Notes: generated by a model from the letters alone, not told the origin. A DNA stretch of 5,934 nucleotides from an uncultured Ruminococcus sp. (GCA_900752785.1 CAADWP010000172.1:1-5934); one strand, 5' to 3'. Counted from the first letter of the stretch, positions 1 to 5,810 are shown. Translations and numbers: made by a program.

Positions 1-140
1 TAACGCACACCGTCTGTCAAATCTTTTGCCATATGGCGGCGTTATCCTCCTCAGAGTGCGTCAGCACGCTTTCGTCGTCTGCCTTACCATATGACAAAAT
101 CTTTAGTCATACGGCTGCACCTTAGTTTTCGAGGAGGTCT
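1..140. repeat. Non-coding left edge with imperfect direct repeats
   Basis: No convincing gene lies here. Two imperfect direct copies of about 25 nt start near 15 and 92 (77 nt apart); both read roughly TG-CAAA-TCTTT followed by CATA-GGC-GC. Inverted pairs also occur: GCCATATGGC is a perfect palindrome at 28-37, TATGAC at 90-95 pairs with GTCATA at 106-111 across 10 nt, and CCTCCTC at 46-52 is complementary to GAGGAGG at 131-137. The last looks like a ribosome binding site but no start codon follows it. I read the stretch as the edge of a dispersed repeat or a decayed duplicated element; a structured leader RNA is an alternative. Confidence 0.4.
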
Positions 141-168
141 AATATCCAAAAAAAGTTTTTAAAGAATA

Positions 169-194
169 GGGAATATCTTATGATAAACGTCGTC
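169..194 (+). promoter_or_regulatory. Candidate ECF-type promoter of the sigma operon
   Basis: GGGAAT at 169-174 and CGTC at 191-194 are separated by exactly 16 nt. This resembles the ECF promoter pattern known from Bacillus (GAAAC-like -35, about 16 nt, CGT-like -10). Transcription would then begin near 200-203, leaving a leader of about 45 nt before the ATG at 247. Autoregulation by the ECF factor just downstream is the usual arrangement. An alternative housekeeping -10, TATGAT at 179-184, has only a poor -35 (TTTTTA at 156-161). Confidence 0.35.
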
Positions 195-202
195 TTTATA
201 AG

Positions 203-214
203 TGAAGGCCTTCA
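203..214. promoter_or_regulatory. 12-bp perfect palindrome in sigma leader
   Basis: TGAAGGCCTTCA is a perfect palindrome sitting immediately downstream of the predicted start of transcription and 32 nt before the ATG at 247. It could be an operator for a dimeric repressor. A chance origin cannot be excluded. Confidence 0.25.
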
Positions 215-233
215 TAATCGCATATCTTACAGA

Positions 234-240
234 AAGGGGA
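234..240 (+). promoter_or_regulatory. Ribosome binding site that sets the sigma factor start
   Basis: AAGGGGA ends 6 nt before the ATG at 247. The in-frame GTG at 202 has no purine-rich site upstream, and its 15 extra residues do not belong to the sigma fold, so 247 is the better start. Confidence 0.75.
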
Positions 241-246
241 ATTAAA

Positions 247-804
247 ATGGATGATTCGGAAATCATCGGCTTATTCTTCGAGAGAGATGAAGCGGCTATT
301 TCGGAAACGGCAAAAAAGTACGGTAGTTTTTGTCACAGTATTGCGTTAAATATACTGTCAATAAATGTAGACGCAGACGAATGTGTCAACGACGCATATT
401 TGCAGGCGTGGAATTCAATACCTCCGCAGAAACCTGACAAGCTCGGGTCATGGCTTGGTAAAGTTGTCCGAAATATCGCATTGGATTTTTGGAAGAAAAA
501 CCACCGAAAAAAACGCTATGCAGTCATGGAGCAGCTTTTAAATGAATTGGAGGACTGCATACCGTCCCCTGTTACTGTAGAATGTGAAATTGAAGAACAT
601 GAATTGACCGAATTTTTAAATATATGGCTTGAGTCATTATCGCAAAATGATCGTGTTCTTTTTATGCGCCGATATTGGAATGGCGAAAAATTATCTGCAC
701 TTGCACGAGAAAATGGTATGTCCCCTGCTAATATGGCAAAACGAATGTACCGACTTAGGCATAATTTAAAATTAAAGCTCGAAAAGGAGGGCTATTCATT
801 ATGA
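247..804 (+). CDS. ECF-type RNA polymerase sigma factor
   Basis: A 185-residue sigma-70 family protein of the ECF size class, which directs RNA polymerase core to a dedicated set of promoters, normally under control of a partner anti-sigma protein. Region 2 spans roughly residues 20-90: the acidic helix DADECVNDAYLQAWNSI (42-58) corresponds to region 2.2, and LGSWLGKVVRNIALDFWKKN (66-85), with its basic continuation to R90, corresponds to regions 2.3-2.4, which melt and read the -10 element. An acidic linker (95-122) leads to region 4 (about 123-180), where LSALARENGMSPANMAKRMYR (149-169) is the helix-turn-helix that reads the -35. Region 1.1 and region 3 are absent, as expected for ECF factors. 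ATG 247 is chosen over the in-frame GTG at 202 because of the ribosome binding site at 234-240. Its stop overlaps the next start as ATGA, so the two are translationally coupled. The target regulon is unknown. Confidence 0.93.
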   Translation: MDDSEIIGLFFERDEAAISETAKKYGSFCHSIALNILSINVDADECVNDAYLQAWNSIPPQKPDKLGSWLGKVVRNIALDFWKKNHRKKRYAVMEQLLNELEDCIPSPVTVECEIEEHELTEFLNIWLESLSQNDRVLFMRRYWNGEKLSALARENGMSPANMAKRMYRLRHNLKLKLEKEGYSL

Positions 805-1772
805 AAGAAAAAGGAACTAAAAAGCTGTACAACAGCATTACAAATGTCGATAGTAAATTTATTGAGGAAGCGCAGGCAAAGTCAAGCAAACCCAAGATTA
901 TGTGGGTCAAATGGGGGGCAATTTCAGCTTGTTTATGCACCGCCTTAGTTAGCGCATTTGCAATTCCAAAATTATATCCGTCTATTTCTGAAAACACAAA
1001 ACAAACTGGCGCAGGTAACGAAAGCGCATTAAATGTCGGCGAACCAAGCGGCTACGCTCCCGGTTTTGACAGTCAAAAAACTAATAACACAGAAAATGAT
1101 ACATCTTTATATTACAGCAATTTAATGTTGTCCGATGGAAAGGTGAATGAAGACGCTCTTTCTTTACCGGCGAATAACATGAGCATTGACGCAATGTTTA
1201 ATGAATCAATACTATCGGAAAACGATTGCTGTTTGATCGTAGAAGGAACCGTAAAAAACGTCCGCGTTAATAACTATACCTACGATATTTATAGCGATAA
1301 GTTTGAAAAAAATGGGGTTCTGCACAGCATAACGAACACTGTTGTCTATGAAGTCGCAGTCGATAAAACCTGGTATGGCGAAGATATCAGCGGAGATACC
1401 ATTTTTATTGAGGATACAGCATATTTTACCGAGCCGATTTTTGCGCTAAAAGAAGGCGGTCGGTATGTATTGCCGATTTACGAATACGGCAGTTCTATCC
1501 TGACGCCGGAAGACGAATATGCAGGGGGAGATATTACCAGAGAAACCGTTTACAGCACCGTTTATCCCTATCATCCGCAAATTGAAGTCACAAAAGACGG
1601 TTCGTATTTTGTTTCACAAAACTGGACGACATTGGTGGCAAATAATGCTAAAAAAGTTATCATGGATACATTAGATTATGATAATTTCTGGAATGACAAA
1701 ATGTATTTGGTTGATGCAAAAACTTTTGAGGAACAAATGTCTGTATTGATTTCCAATATTAAGCAAAAATAA
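801..1772 (+). CDS. Probable membrane-anchored anti-sigma factor
   Basis: A 323-residue single-pass membrane protein. Residues 1-37 are cytoplasmic and contain LYNSITNVDSKFIEEAQ (9-25), a short helix of the kind seen at the N-terminus of many Firmicutes proteins encoded after ECF factors. The membrane helix is about 38-55, followed by a Ser/Asn/Gly-rich spacer (60-105) and an extracytoplasmic domain (about 106-323). Within that domain LIVEGTVKNV (145-154), VVYEVAVDKTWYGE (181-194) and a segment ending GGRYVLPI (219-226) suggest a beta-rich fold, also common in other Gram-positive secreted proteins; I know no function for it. There is no HxxxCxxC zinc anti-sigma motif. Adjacent cysteines C143-C144 lie outside the membrane. 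AAGGAGG at 784-790 precedes the ATG, which overlaps the sigma stop. The role is inferred from topology and coupling; direct homology to a named anti-sigma family is not visible. Confidence 0.8.
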   Translation: MKEKGTKKLYNSITNVDSKFIEEAQAKSSKPKIMWVKWGAISACLCTALVSAFAIPKLYPSISENTKQTGAGNESALNVGEPSGYAPGFDSQKTNNTENDTSLYYSNLMLSDGKVNEDALSLPANNMSIDAMFNESILSENDCCLIVEGTVKNVRVNNYTYDIYSDKFEKNGVLHSITNTVVYEVAVDKTWYGEDISGDTIFIEDTAYFTEPIFALKEGGRYVLPIYEYGSSILTPEDEYAGGDITRETVYSTVYPYHPQIEVTKDGSYFVSQNWTTLVANNAKKVIMDTLDYDNFWNDKMYLVDAKTFEEQMSVLISNIKQK

Positions 1773-1782
1773 ATAAATGGAA

Positions 1783-1823
1783 TTAAGGCAACACCTCACA
1801 ATCTTTGTGCGGTGTTGCCTTAA
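1783..1823. repeat. 41-nt hairpin with perfect 13-bp arms, possible MITE-like repeat
   Basis: TTAAGGCAACACC (1783-1795) is exactly complementary to GGTGTTGCCTTAA (1811-1823). Inside, CACAA (1797-1801) pairs with TTGTG (1805-1809) around a TCT loop, with one T-C mismatch between the two stems. The hairpin begins 11 nt after the stop at 1772 and is not followed by a T-run, so it is a poor intrinsic terminator. Its outer TTAA on both ends could be either part of the arms or a target duplication flanking a 33-nt element. It may be a short dispersed repeat or the remnant of an insertion end. Confidence 0.55.
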
Positions 1824-1848
1824 GCTGAAAGTTGAATGGGACATATTT

Positions 1849-1892
1849 GAGCAGGCAGATATATCTTGCGAAGTATCTGCCTGTTCTGTTTT
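1849..1892 (+). terminator. Intrinsic terminator of the sigma/anti-sigma operon
   Basis: GAGCAGGCAGATA (1849-1861) pairs with TATCTGCCTGTTC (1874-1886), a 13-bp stem with one G-U pair and a 12-nt loop in which CTT and AAG can pair further. It is followed at once by TGTTTT and then ATTGTTT, a typical U-rich tail in the + direction. On the opposite strand the hairpin lacks a T-run, so it serves mainly the + operon. Confidence 0.75.
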
Positions 1893-1929
1893 ATTGTTTG
1901 CTGCATTTTACCTAAAATGGCATTTGTTT

Positions 1930-1947
1930 AAAAACTTATATATAAGT
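1930..1947 (-). terminator. Weak candidate terminator for the minus-strand cluster
   Basis: The palindrome ACTTATATATAAGT (1934-1947) is followed on the minus strand by a T-run (A-run at 1930-1934 on the + strand). It lies 28 nt past the stop of the APILDD-motif protein. The stem is short and almost all A-T, so termination here would be inefficient; a second small palindrome (CATTTTA/TAAAATG, 1904-1919) lies beyond it. Confidence 0.25.
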
Positions 1948-1974
1948 ATTGACTAAAAATACGCCAAATCTTTA

Positions 1975-3090
1975 TTAATCATACTGCTTTTTCTCTTTTT
2001 TGAAGAAAAGTCCGACGCATTCGCTTGCGGAGAGCGTTACGAATACTGCAATAGTAAGTACGAGAGCAACGCCGTAAATTATGCCCGCTTTAGCCATGCT
2101 GCCGCTATGCTGCGGAAGCATCGGAAGTCCCGGGAAGATCTGTATTATTCCGAAAAGCAGAAATACAAGCGAGGAAAGTGATTTAAATCCGCTGATGCCC
2201 GTAATAAGTGTAAGCGAACACACGCCCACTGCCGCCGCAATATAAAGAGACGAGCTTTCAATGGTTTTGCTGAATCCGTCCAGACCGTCCTTGTATCCAA
2301 GACCGAGCTGACCTGAATAAAGAAGATAGAAAGCAACGGCAGCAATGATTCCGAGAATCGAAAGTATAATTGAGATTTTAAACCCTTTTGAGGCAAGCTC
2401 TGCCTGACGTTCCTGCTTTAATTCAAGCATCATGCGCAAACTTTCCTTGGAATCCTTTTGATTGGAAACGAGCGAAGCAGAAACAGCCTTTCTGGCATCT
2501 TTTTTTGCTTTTTCCAGATCCTCGTCGGCAAATTTGGGAACATATTTTGGAGCTTCGGGTTCGTCGTCAAGAATCGGAGCAGTAATTGGCTGAGACGGCT
2601 GAACCGGCTGTTCTTTTTTCGGAGGCGGAACATAGTTGTCGTCGTCAAGAACGGGAGCCTGGATATTCTCCGTAGGAGCTTCCGCACCTAACTGAGCGCG
2701 TCTCATAACAATTATCTGCTTTTGTTTGTCGGGAGGCAGATTATTGAACCTTTCGAGAAGCTCAGGCGTTAATCCGTTTATAATATCCTCATCGGAAAGG
2801 ATAAGCTTTTTTTCGGAAGAAGAAAAGCTTTGTGCGGTGTCGTCAAGTATCGGAGCCGTAACTCCGGTGGGAGCTCCCTTTTTATTTGAATTTGGAATAT
2901 ATGAGTCCATATTATCCAGTACAGGAGCAGACACGCCGGTAGGTCCACCCTTTTTGGCGGTCGGGGCAACATAGTCTATATCGTCCAGTATTGGAGCGGT
3001 AACGTCTGTTGGACCGTCATTTTTTTTAGTCGGCGCAGTATAGTCAATATTGTCCAGAGGAGAACCTCCGTAAATATTTTCATCGTTCAT
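1975..3090 (-). CDS. Four-helix membrane protein with repeated APILDD-motif tail
   Basis: I do not recognise a named family. The 371 residues fall into three parts. The N-terminal tail (1-185) is proline-rich and carries six copies of a motif close to A-P-[IV]-L-D-[DN], at about 10, 32, 55, 79, 145 and 171. The first four recur every 22-24 residues inside a larger unit with a K-rich stretch and a PTGV-like segment. Between copies four and five, residues 98-135 form a likely helical block containing LTPELLERFNNLPPDKQKQI. A charged helix (187-235) then leads into four membrane helices near 238-258, 281-301, 305-321 and 333-353, ending in the basic tail KKEKKQYD. Basic residues before helix 1 and after helix 4 place both ends in the cytoplasm. 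The ribosome binding site AGGTGA (3097-3102) contains the stop of the upstream gene, 6 nt before this start, implying coupled translation. A scaffold or protein-recruitment role is only a guess. Confidence 0.88.
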   Translation of the reverse strand: MNDENIYGGSPLDNIDYTAPTKKNDGPTDVTAPILDDIDYVAPTAKKGGPTGVSAPVLDNMDSYIPNSNKKGAPTGVTAPILDDTAQSFSSSEKKLILSDEDIINGLTPELLERFNNLPPDKQKQIIVMRRAQLGAEAPTENIQAPVLDDDNYVPPPKKEQPVQPSQPITAPILDDEPEAPKYVPKFADEDLEKAKKDARKAVSASLVSNQKDSKESLRMMLELKQERQAELASKGFKISIILSILGIIAAVAFYLLYSGQLGLGYKDGLDGFSKTIESSSLYIAAAVGVCSLTLITGISGFKSLSSLVFLLFGIIQIFPGLPMLPQHSGSMAKAGIIYGVALVLTIAVFVTLSASECVGLFFKKEKKQYD

Positions 3091-3096
3091 AATAGT

Positions 3097-4284
3097 TCAC
3101 CTCGATTTTATAAATTCGGAGAAATCAACATTTTGACCTCCGGAAGAAAAAGCATAATATTTTAGTATAAGGGCAGCGTCGATCGCGTCAACTCTTCCGT
3201 CAGAGTTCACATCGGCAGCCTTGCGTTCAAGGCTTGTAAGACCTGTATCAGCGATCGAAGAAGCTCTTGCGTATGCCGAAAGAGCTTCGGAGGCATCGGC
3301 AGCCGTGATCTTTCCGTCGTTATCTATGTCGCCGAGTTTATATGCCTCAGAGTTGTAGGCTGTTTTAGAAATCGGATACTCGGCACTGAATTCTGCGGAC
3401 GTATAGTTCGGAAAAATTGCGTAGTTATCCGGATCACCTGAGCCTGTCGTATGAGTCTGCTTATTTGTAAAAGAATCGAAATCGTCGCTTCCTTTAAGAA
3501 AATAGAAATAAGATTTACCACTAAATGCCGAATCCCATGTTATATCCATAAGATAGCATTTACCGTCCACATCGGCAAGATTCCAAGCGTGACCAATATT
3601 GTTTGAGGTTCCCGAGATAATACGACTTCTTATGCCTGCTTCACCGAGCATTCTGTAAAGAAGCTGGGCAAAACCCTGACATACGGCTTCGTTATTGACT
3701 ACCGCCCCGTAGGAGGAGAAAATATCGCTGTTTTCCATATTTTCTGCATATACAATATTTGATGTAATATACCCATAAACGGCTTTGATCTTATCGTAGT
3801 CGCTTTTGCCCTTAATATCAAGCGTATTCATTATTTGTGCGACCTTGACGTCAACAGCTTTTTCTTGTTCGGCAGTTGTATGATAATTTAATGTGAAGTT
3901 CAGTTTCAATCGCGTATTGCTTGTAAGGGATTGACAATGATATGAGCTTATAGCCATGCGGAGGTAGTCTCCTTCTGAGGGGACGCCTGTTTCGGCAAGA
4001 GCTTCATTCATGATTTTATTTACAGTAACTGTGAGCGAATCGCTGCTTTTGGGCAGTGTGATCGTTATTGACGTATTCCGTGCTTTAAGCTGAGACCTGA
4101 AGTATACTCCTGCTTCGCTGACTGAAGAAAAGAAGTTATCTCCGTTTACGCTCGATGAAGAAATACTTTCAGACAAAAGTGAAACGGGAGAGGCTGACGG
4201 TTCGGCGTATGAGTATGCCGGAGCAGCGGCTGTAAAAATTAAAAGCGCAGCTGCCGCGGAAATAAATTTCCTGAAAATTTTCAT
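3097..4284 (-). CDS. Secreted transglutaminase-like protein with C-terminal type I dockerin
   Basis: A 395-residue exported protein. Residues 1-27 form a signal peptide (basic MKIFRK, hydrophobic core, cleavage likely after AYSYA), followed by a Ser-rich linker. A transglutaminase-like (papain-fold) domain covers about 140-265 with the full Cys-His-Asp triad: C202 in EAVCQGFAQLLYRMLGEAGI, H232 in GHAWNLADVDG, and D247 in CYLMDITWD. Family members cleave, crosslink or modify proteins or peptides; which reaction applies cannot be read from sequence. Residues 317-378 are a type I dockerin with two calcium loops, D319-I-D-N-D-G-K-I-T-A-A-D330 and D358-V-N-S-D-G-R-V-D-A-I-D369, predicting calcium-dependent binding to a cohesin not encoded here. 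A 17-residue tail follows the dockerin. AGAGG (4291-4295) lies 6 nt before the ATG. It sits 49 nt after purA and 6 nt before the APILDD-motif gene, with no terminator visible in the gap to purA. Confidence 0.93.
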   Translation of the reverse strand: MKIFRKFISAAAALLIFTAAAPAYSYAEPSASPVSLLSESISSSSVNGDNFFSSVSEAGVYFRSQLKARNTSITITLPKSSDSLTVTVNKIMNEALAETGVPSEGDYLRMAISSYHCQSLTSNTRLKLNFTLNYHTTAEQEKAVDVKVAQIMNTLDIKGKSDYDKIKAVYGYITSNIVYAENMENSDIFSSYGAVVNNEAVCQGFAQLLYRMLGEAGIRSRIISGTSNNIGHAWNLADVDGKCYLMDITWDSAFSGKSYFYFLKGSDDFDSFTNKQTHTTGSGDPDNYAIFPNYTSAEFSAEYPISKTAYNSEAYKLGDIDNDGKITAADASEALSAYARASSIADTGLTSLERKAADVNSDGRVDAIDAALILKYYAFSSGGQNVDFSEFIKSR

Positions 4285-4333
4285 ATTTTACCTCTTTGCT
4301 GTGCGCGGTTTTGTCATTATCGCCACATATGTA

Positions 4334-5608
4334 TTACCGTTCGATGATCTGAGCTCTGTCTGGACCAATACCTATCATGCTTACGCGGCAGCCTACAAGC
4401 TTTTCAAGACGCTCTATATATTTTTTACAGTTTTCGGGAAGTTCGTCAAAGCTTGAAGCTTTTGAAATATCCTCAGTAAAGCCCGGAAATTCTTCATAAA
4501 CGGGAGTACAGCCCTCAAGCTCCTCAAGAGTGGGAGGGAAATTCTCAATAACCGTGCCGTCGGGCTTTTTATAAGCAACACAGATCTTGAGAGTGTCAAT
4601 ATTTGCAAGAGTGTCCAATTTATTGATAGCAAGGCTGTCAAGACCGTTTACCCTGATAGAGTGACGGACAATAACTGCGTCAAACCAGCCTGTACGTCTC
4701 GGTCTGCCTGTCGTTGTGCCAAATTCTCCGCCTACATTTCTGATCATGTCGCCGACTTCATCGTCAAGCTCTGTTGGGAACGGACCTTTTCCTACACGAG
4801 TTGTATAAGCCTTTGCAACGCCTATAATATTTGTGATTACCTTCGGACCTACGCCTGTGCCTACGCATACGCCTGCCGATAAAGGATGAGACGATGTAAC
4901 ATAGGGATATGTACCGAAGTCAATGTCGAGAAGAGTAGCCTGAGCGCCTTCAAACATGATTGTTTTGCCCGCCTTGTCAGCTTCAAAAGTGAGCACTGAA
5001 ACGTCGTCCATATATGGGAGCAGGCGCTTTCCGTATTCGGTGTATACCCTTGTAATTTCATCAAGGTCGAAAGCCTCTCCGCCGTATACTTCGGTAATGA
5101 TCTTGTTTTTAAGCTTGCCTGTGGACTGTATTTTTTCTGCAAGCACCTCGGGATGAGTAAGGTCGTACATTCTGATTCCGCAGCGTTCGTATTTATCCAT
5201 ATATGTCGGACCGATACCTCTTTTTGTAGTACCGATGTCCTTGCCGCCTCTGAAAGCCTCTGAGAGACCGTCGAGAGCGATATGCCATGGCATTACAATA
5301 TGTGCGCGTGGATCGATTTTCAGATTTGCTGTCGATATTCCCCTTGCCTCGAGTCCGTCAAGCTCGCCGATGAAGTCCTTTGGGTCAAGAACCACACCTG
5401 CACCGATAAGGCAGAGGGTATCTTTGTAAAGAATACCGGAGGGGATAAGGTGAAGCTTATACACTTCGCCGTTGTTGACTACGGTATGACCGGCATTGTT
5501 TCCGCCCTGTGAACGAACTACAACATCGGCGCGCGATGCAAGTATGTCAATGATCTTGCCCTTTCCTTCGTCTCCCCATTGAGTTCCGATAACAATATTA
5601 GCAGGCAT
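4334..5608 (-). CDS. purA: Adenylosuccinate synthetase
   Basis: Cytoplasmic enzyme that joins IMP and aspartate using GTP to form adenylosuccinate, the first committed step from IMP to AMP. The 424 residues match the usual family length. Visible signatures are GTQWGDEGKGK (8-18) with catalytic D13, GGNNAGHT (35-42) with catalytic H41, GTTKRGIGPTY (126-136), EGAQATLLDIDFGTYP (220-235), AYTTRVGKGPFPTEL (267-281), TTTGRPRRTGWFD (298-310), the guanine-recognition NKLD (329-332) and GIGPDR (413-418) near the C-terminus. Many relatives have EGAQG and DIDHGTYP; here the equivalent positions are A224 and F231. The start at 5608 is preferred over an in-frame ATG at 5626 because AGAGGA lies 6 nt upstream of it and the protein then begins MPANIVIG like other PurA proteins. 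It is probably the first gene of the minus-strand cluster. Confidence 0.98.
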   Translation of the reverse strand: MPANIVIGTQWGDEGKGKIIDILASRADVVVRSQGGNNAGHTVVNNGEVYKLHLIPSGILYKDTLCLIGAGVVLDPKDFIGELDGLEARGISTANLKIDPRAHIVMPWHIALDGLSEAFRGGKDIGTTKRGIGPTYMDKYERCGIRMYDLTHPEVLAEKIQSTGKLKNKIITEVYGGEAFDLDEITRVYTEYGKRLLPYMDDVSVLTFEADKAGKTIMFEGAQATLLDIDFGTYPYVTSSHPLSAGVCVGTGVGPKVITNIIGVAKAYTTRVGKGPFPTELDDEVGDMIRNVGGEFGTTTGRPRRTGWFDAVIVRHSIRVNGLDSLAINKLDTLANIDTLKICVAYKKPDGTVIENFPPTLEELEGCTPVYEEFPGFTEDISKASSFDELPENCKKYIERLEKLVGCRVSMIGIGPDRAQIIER

Positions 5609-5614
5609 TATAAT

Positions 5615-5620
5615 TCCTCT
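5615..5620 (-). promoter_or_regulatory. Ribosome binding site that sets the purA start
   Basis: On the minus strand AGAGGA stands 6 nt before the ATG at 5608. The alternative ATG at 5626 lies upstream of this site and would include it within its coding sequence, so it is unlikely to be used. Confidence 0.75.
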
Positions 5621-5634
5621 TTTCATAATAATAT

Positions 5635-5648
5635 GTGCAAAAATGCAC
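5635..5648 (-). other. Small hairpin in the purA leader
   Basis: TGCAC and GTGCA form a perfect 5-bp stem with a 4-nt loop in the predicted 5' untranslated region, between promoter and ribosome binding site. It could stabilise the transcript end. It is too small to be a known riboswitch and is followed by no attenuator-like structure. Confidence 0.3.
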
Positions 5649-5659
5649 GCTTACAATTT

Positions 5660-5688
5660 ATTATAACAGATTATAACGACGATTTCAA
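5660..5688 (-). promoter_or_regulatory. Housekeeping sigma promoter of purA
   Basis: On the minus strand TTGAAA (5683-5688) and TATAAT (5660-5665) are separated by exactly 17 nt, a near-consensus vegetative promoter. Transcription would start near 5650-5654, giving a leader of about 45 nt. A second TATAAT (5670-5675) lies in the spacer, so GTTATAAT occurs twice 10 nt apart. No sequence like the Bacillus PurR box was recognised. Confidence 0.75.
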
Positions 5689-5760
5689 GTGTTTGGGAAT
5701 ATTTTTCACGGAAATCAATTTTTAAAATTATATCAAAGTACTGATGCGTGATATTTTCAC

Positions 5761-5779
5761 AAAAAAGAAGTTTCTTCTT
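5761..5779 (-). terminator. Candidate terminator of an upstream minus-strand transcript
   Basis: Read on the minus strand, AAGAAG-AAA-CTTCTT is a perfect 6-bp hairpin running into a T-run (A-run 5761-5766 on the + strand). It would stop transcripts entering from the right edge before the purA promoter. The stem is short and GC-poor, so the call is tentative. Confidence 0.35.
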
Positions 5780-5780
5780 C

Positions 5781-5801
5781 AAAAGTGGAAATTCCCCTTT
5801 T
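5781..5801. repeat. Hairpin with 5-bp and 2-bp stems
   Basis: AAAAG (5781-5785) pairs with CTTTT (5797-5801); after one T-C mismatch, GG (5787-5788) pairs with CC (5794-5795) around the loop AAATT. It adjoins the hairpin at 5765-5779 and the one at 5811-5833, making a tandem hairpin series. Confidence 0.4.
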
Positions 5802-5810
5802 GCGGAGGGT

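Noticed and set aside
1..34. Minus-strand gene start reading MAKDLTDGVR and running off the left edge
   Set aside because: The purine-rich site is too far from the ATG (about 13 nt), only ten codons are visible, and the same bases form one copy of the direct repeat.
202..246. N-terminal extension of the sigma factor from GTG 202
   Set aside because: No ribosome binding site precedes it, it would start at about the predicted transcription start, and the ATG at 247 has a strong site at the right spacing.
755..997. Minus-strand 80-residue open frame over the sigma/anti-sigma junction
   Set aside because: It is antisense to two well-supported overlapping genes and shows no ribosome binding site or recognisable domain.
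2145..2974. Several open frames on both strands inside the APILDD-motif gene
   Set aside because: They are shadows of the repetitive, proline-rich coding sequence; the 371-residue frame has the ribosome binding site, the membrane helices and the motif periodicity.
1975..3090. Repeated APILDD-coding DNA considered as a CRISPR or tandem DNA repeat
   Set aside because: The DNA copies differ at many third positions and the spacing varies, so selection is on the protein motif, not on the DNA repeat.
4414..5512. Open frames on both strands within purA
   Set aside because: purA accounts for the whole stretch with all its signatures; the other frames contain no recognisable protein.
5609..5626. purA start at the upstream ATG 5626
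   Set aside because: The extra six residues contain the ribosome binding site of the ATG at 5608 and are not found in the family's usual N-terminus.
5627..5690. Purine riboswitch or PurR operator upstream of purA
   Set aside because: The leader is only about 45 nt with one 5-bp hairpin; there is no room for a purine aptamer and no recognisable PurR box.
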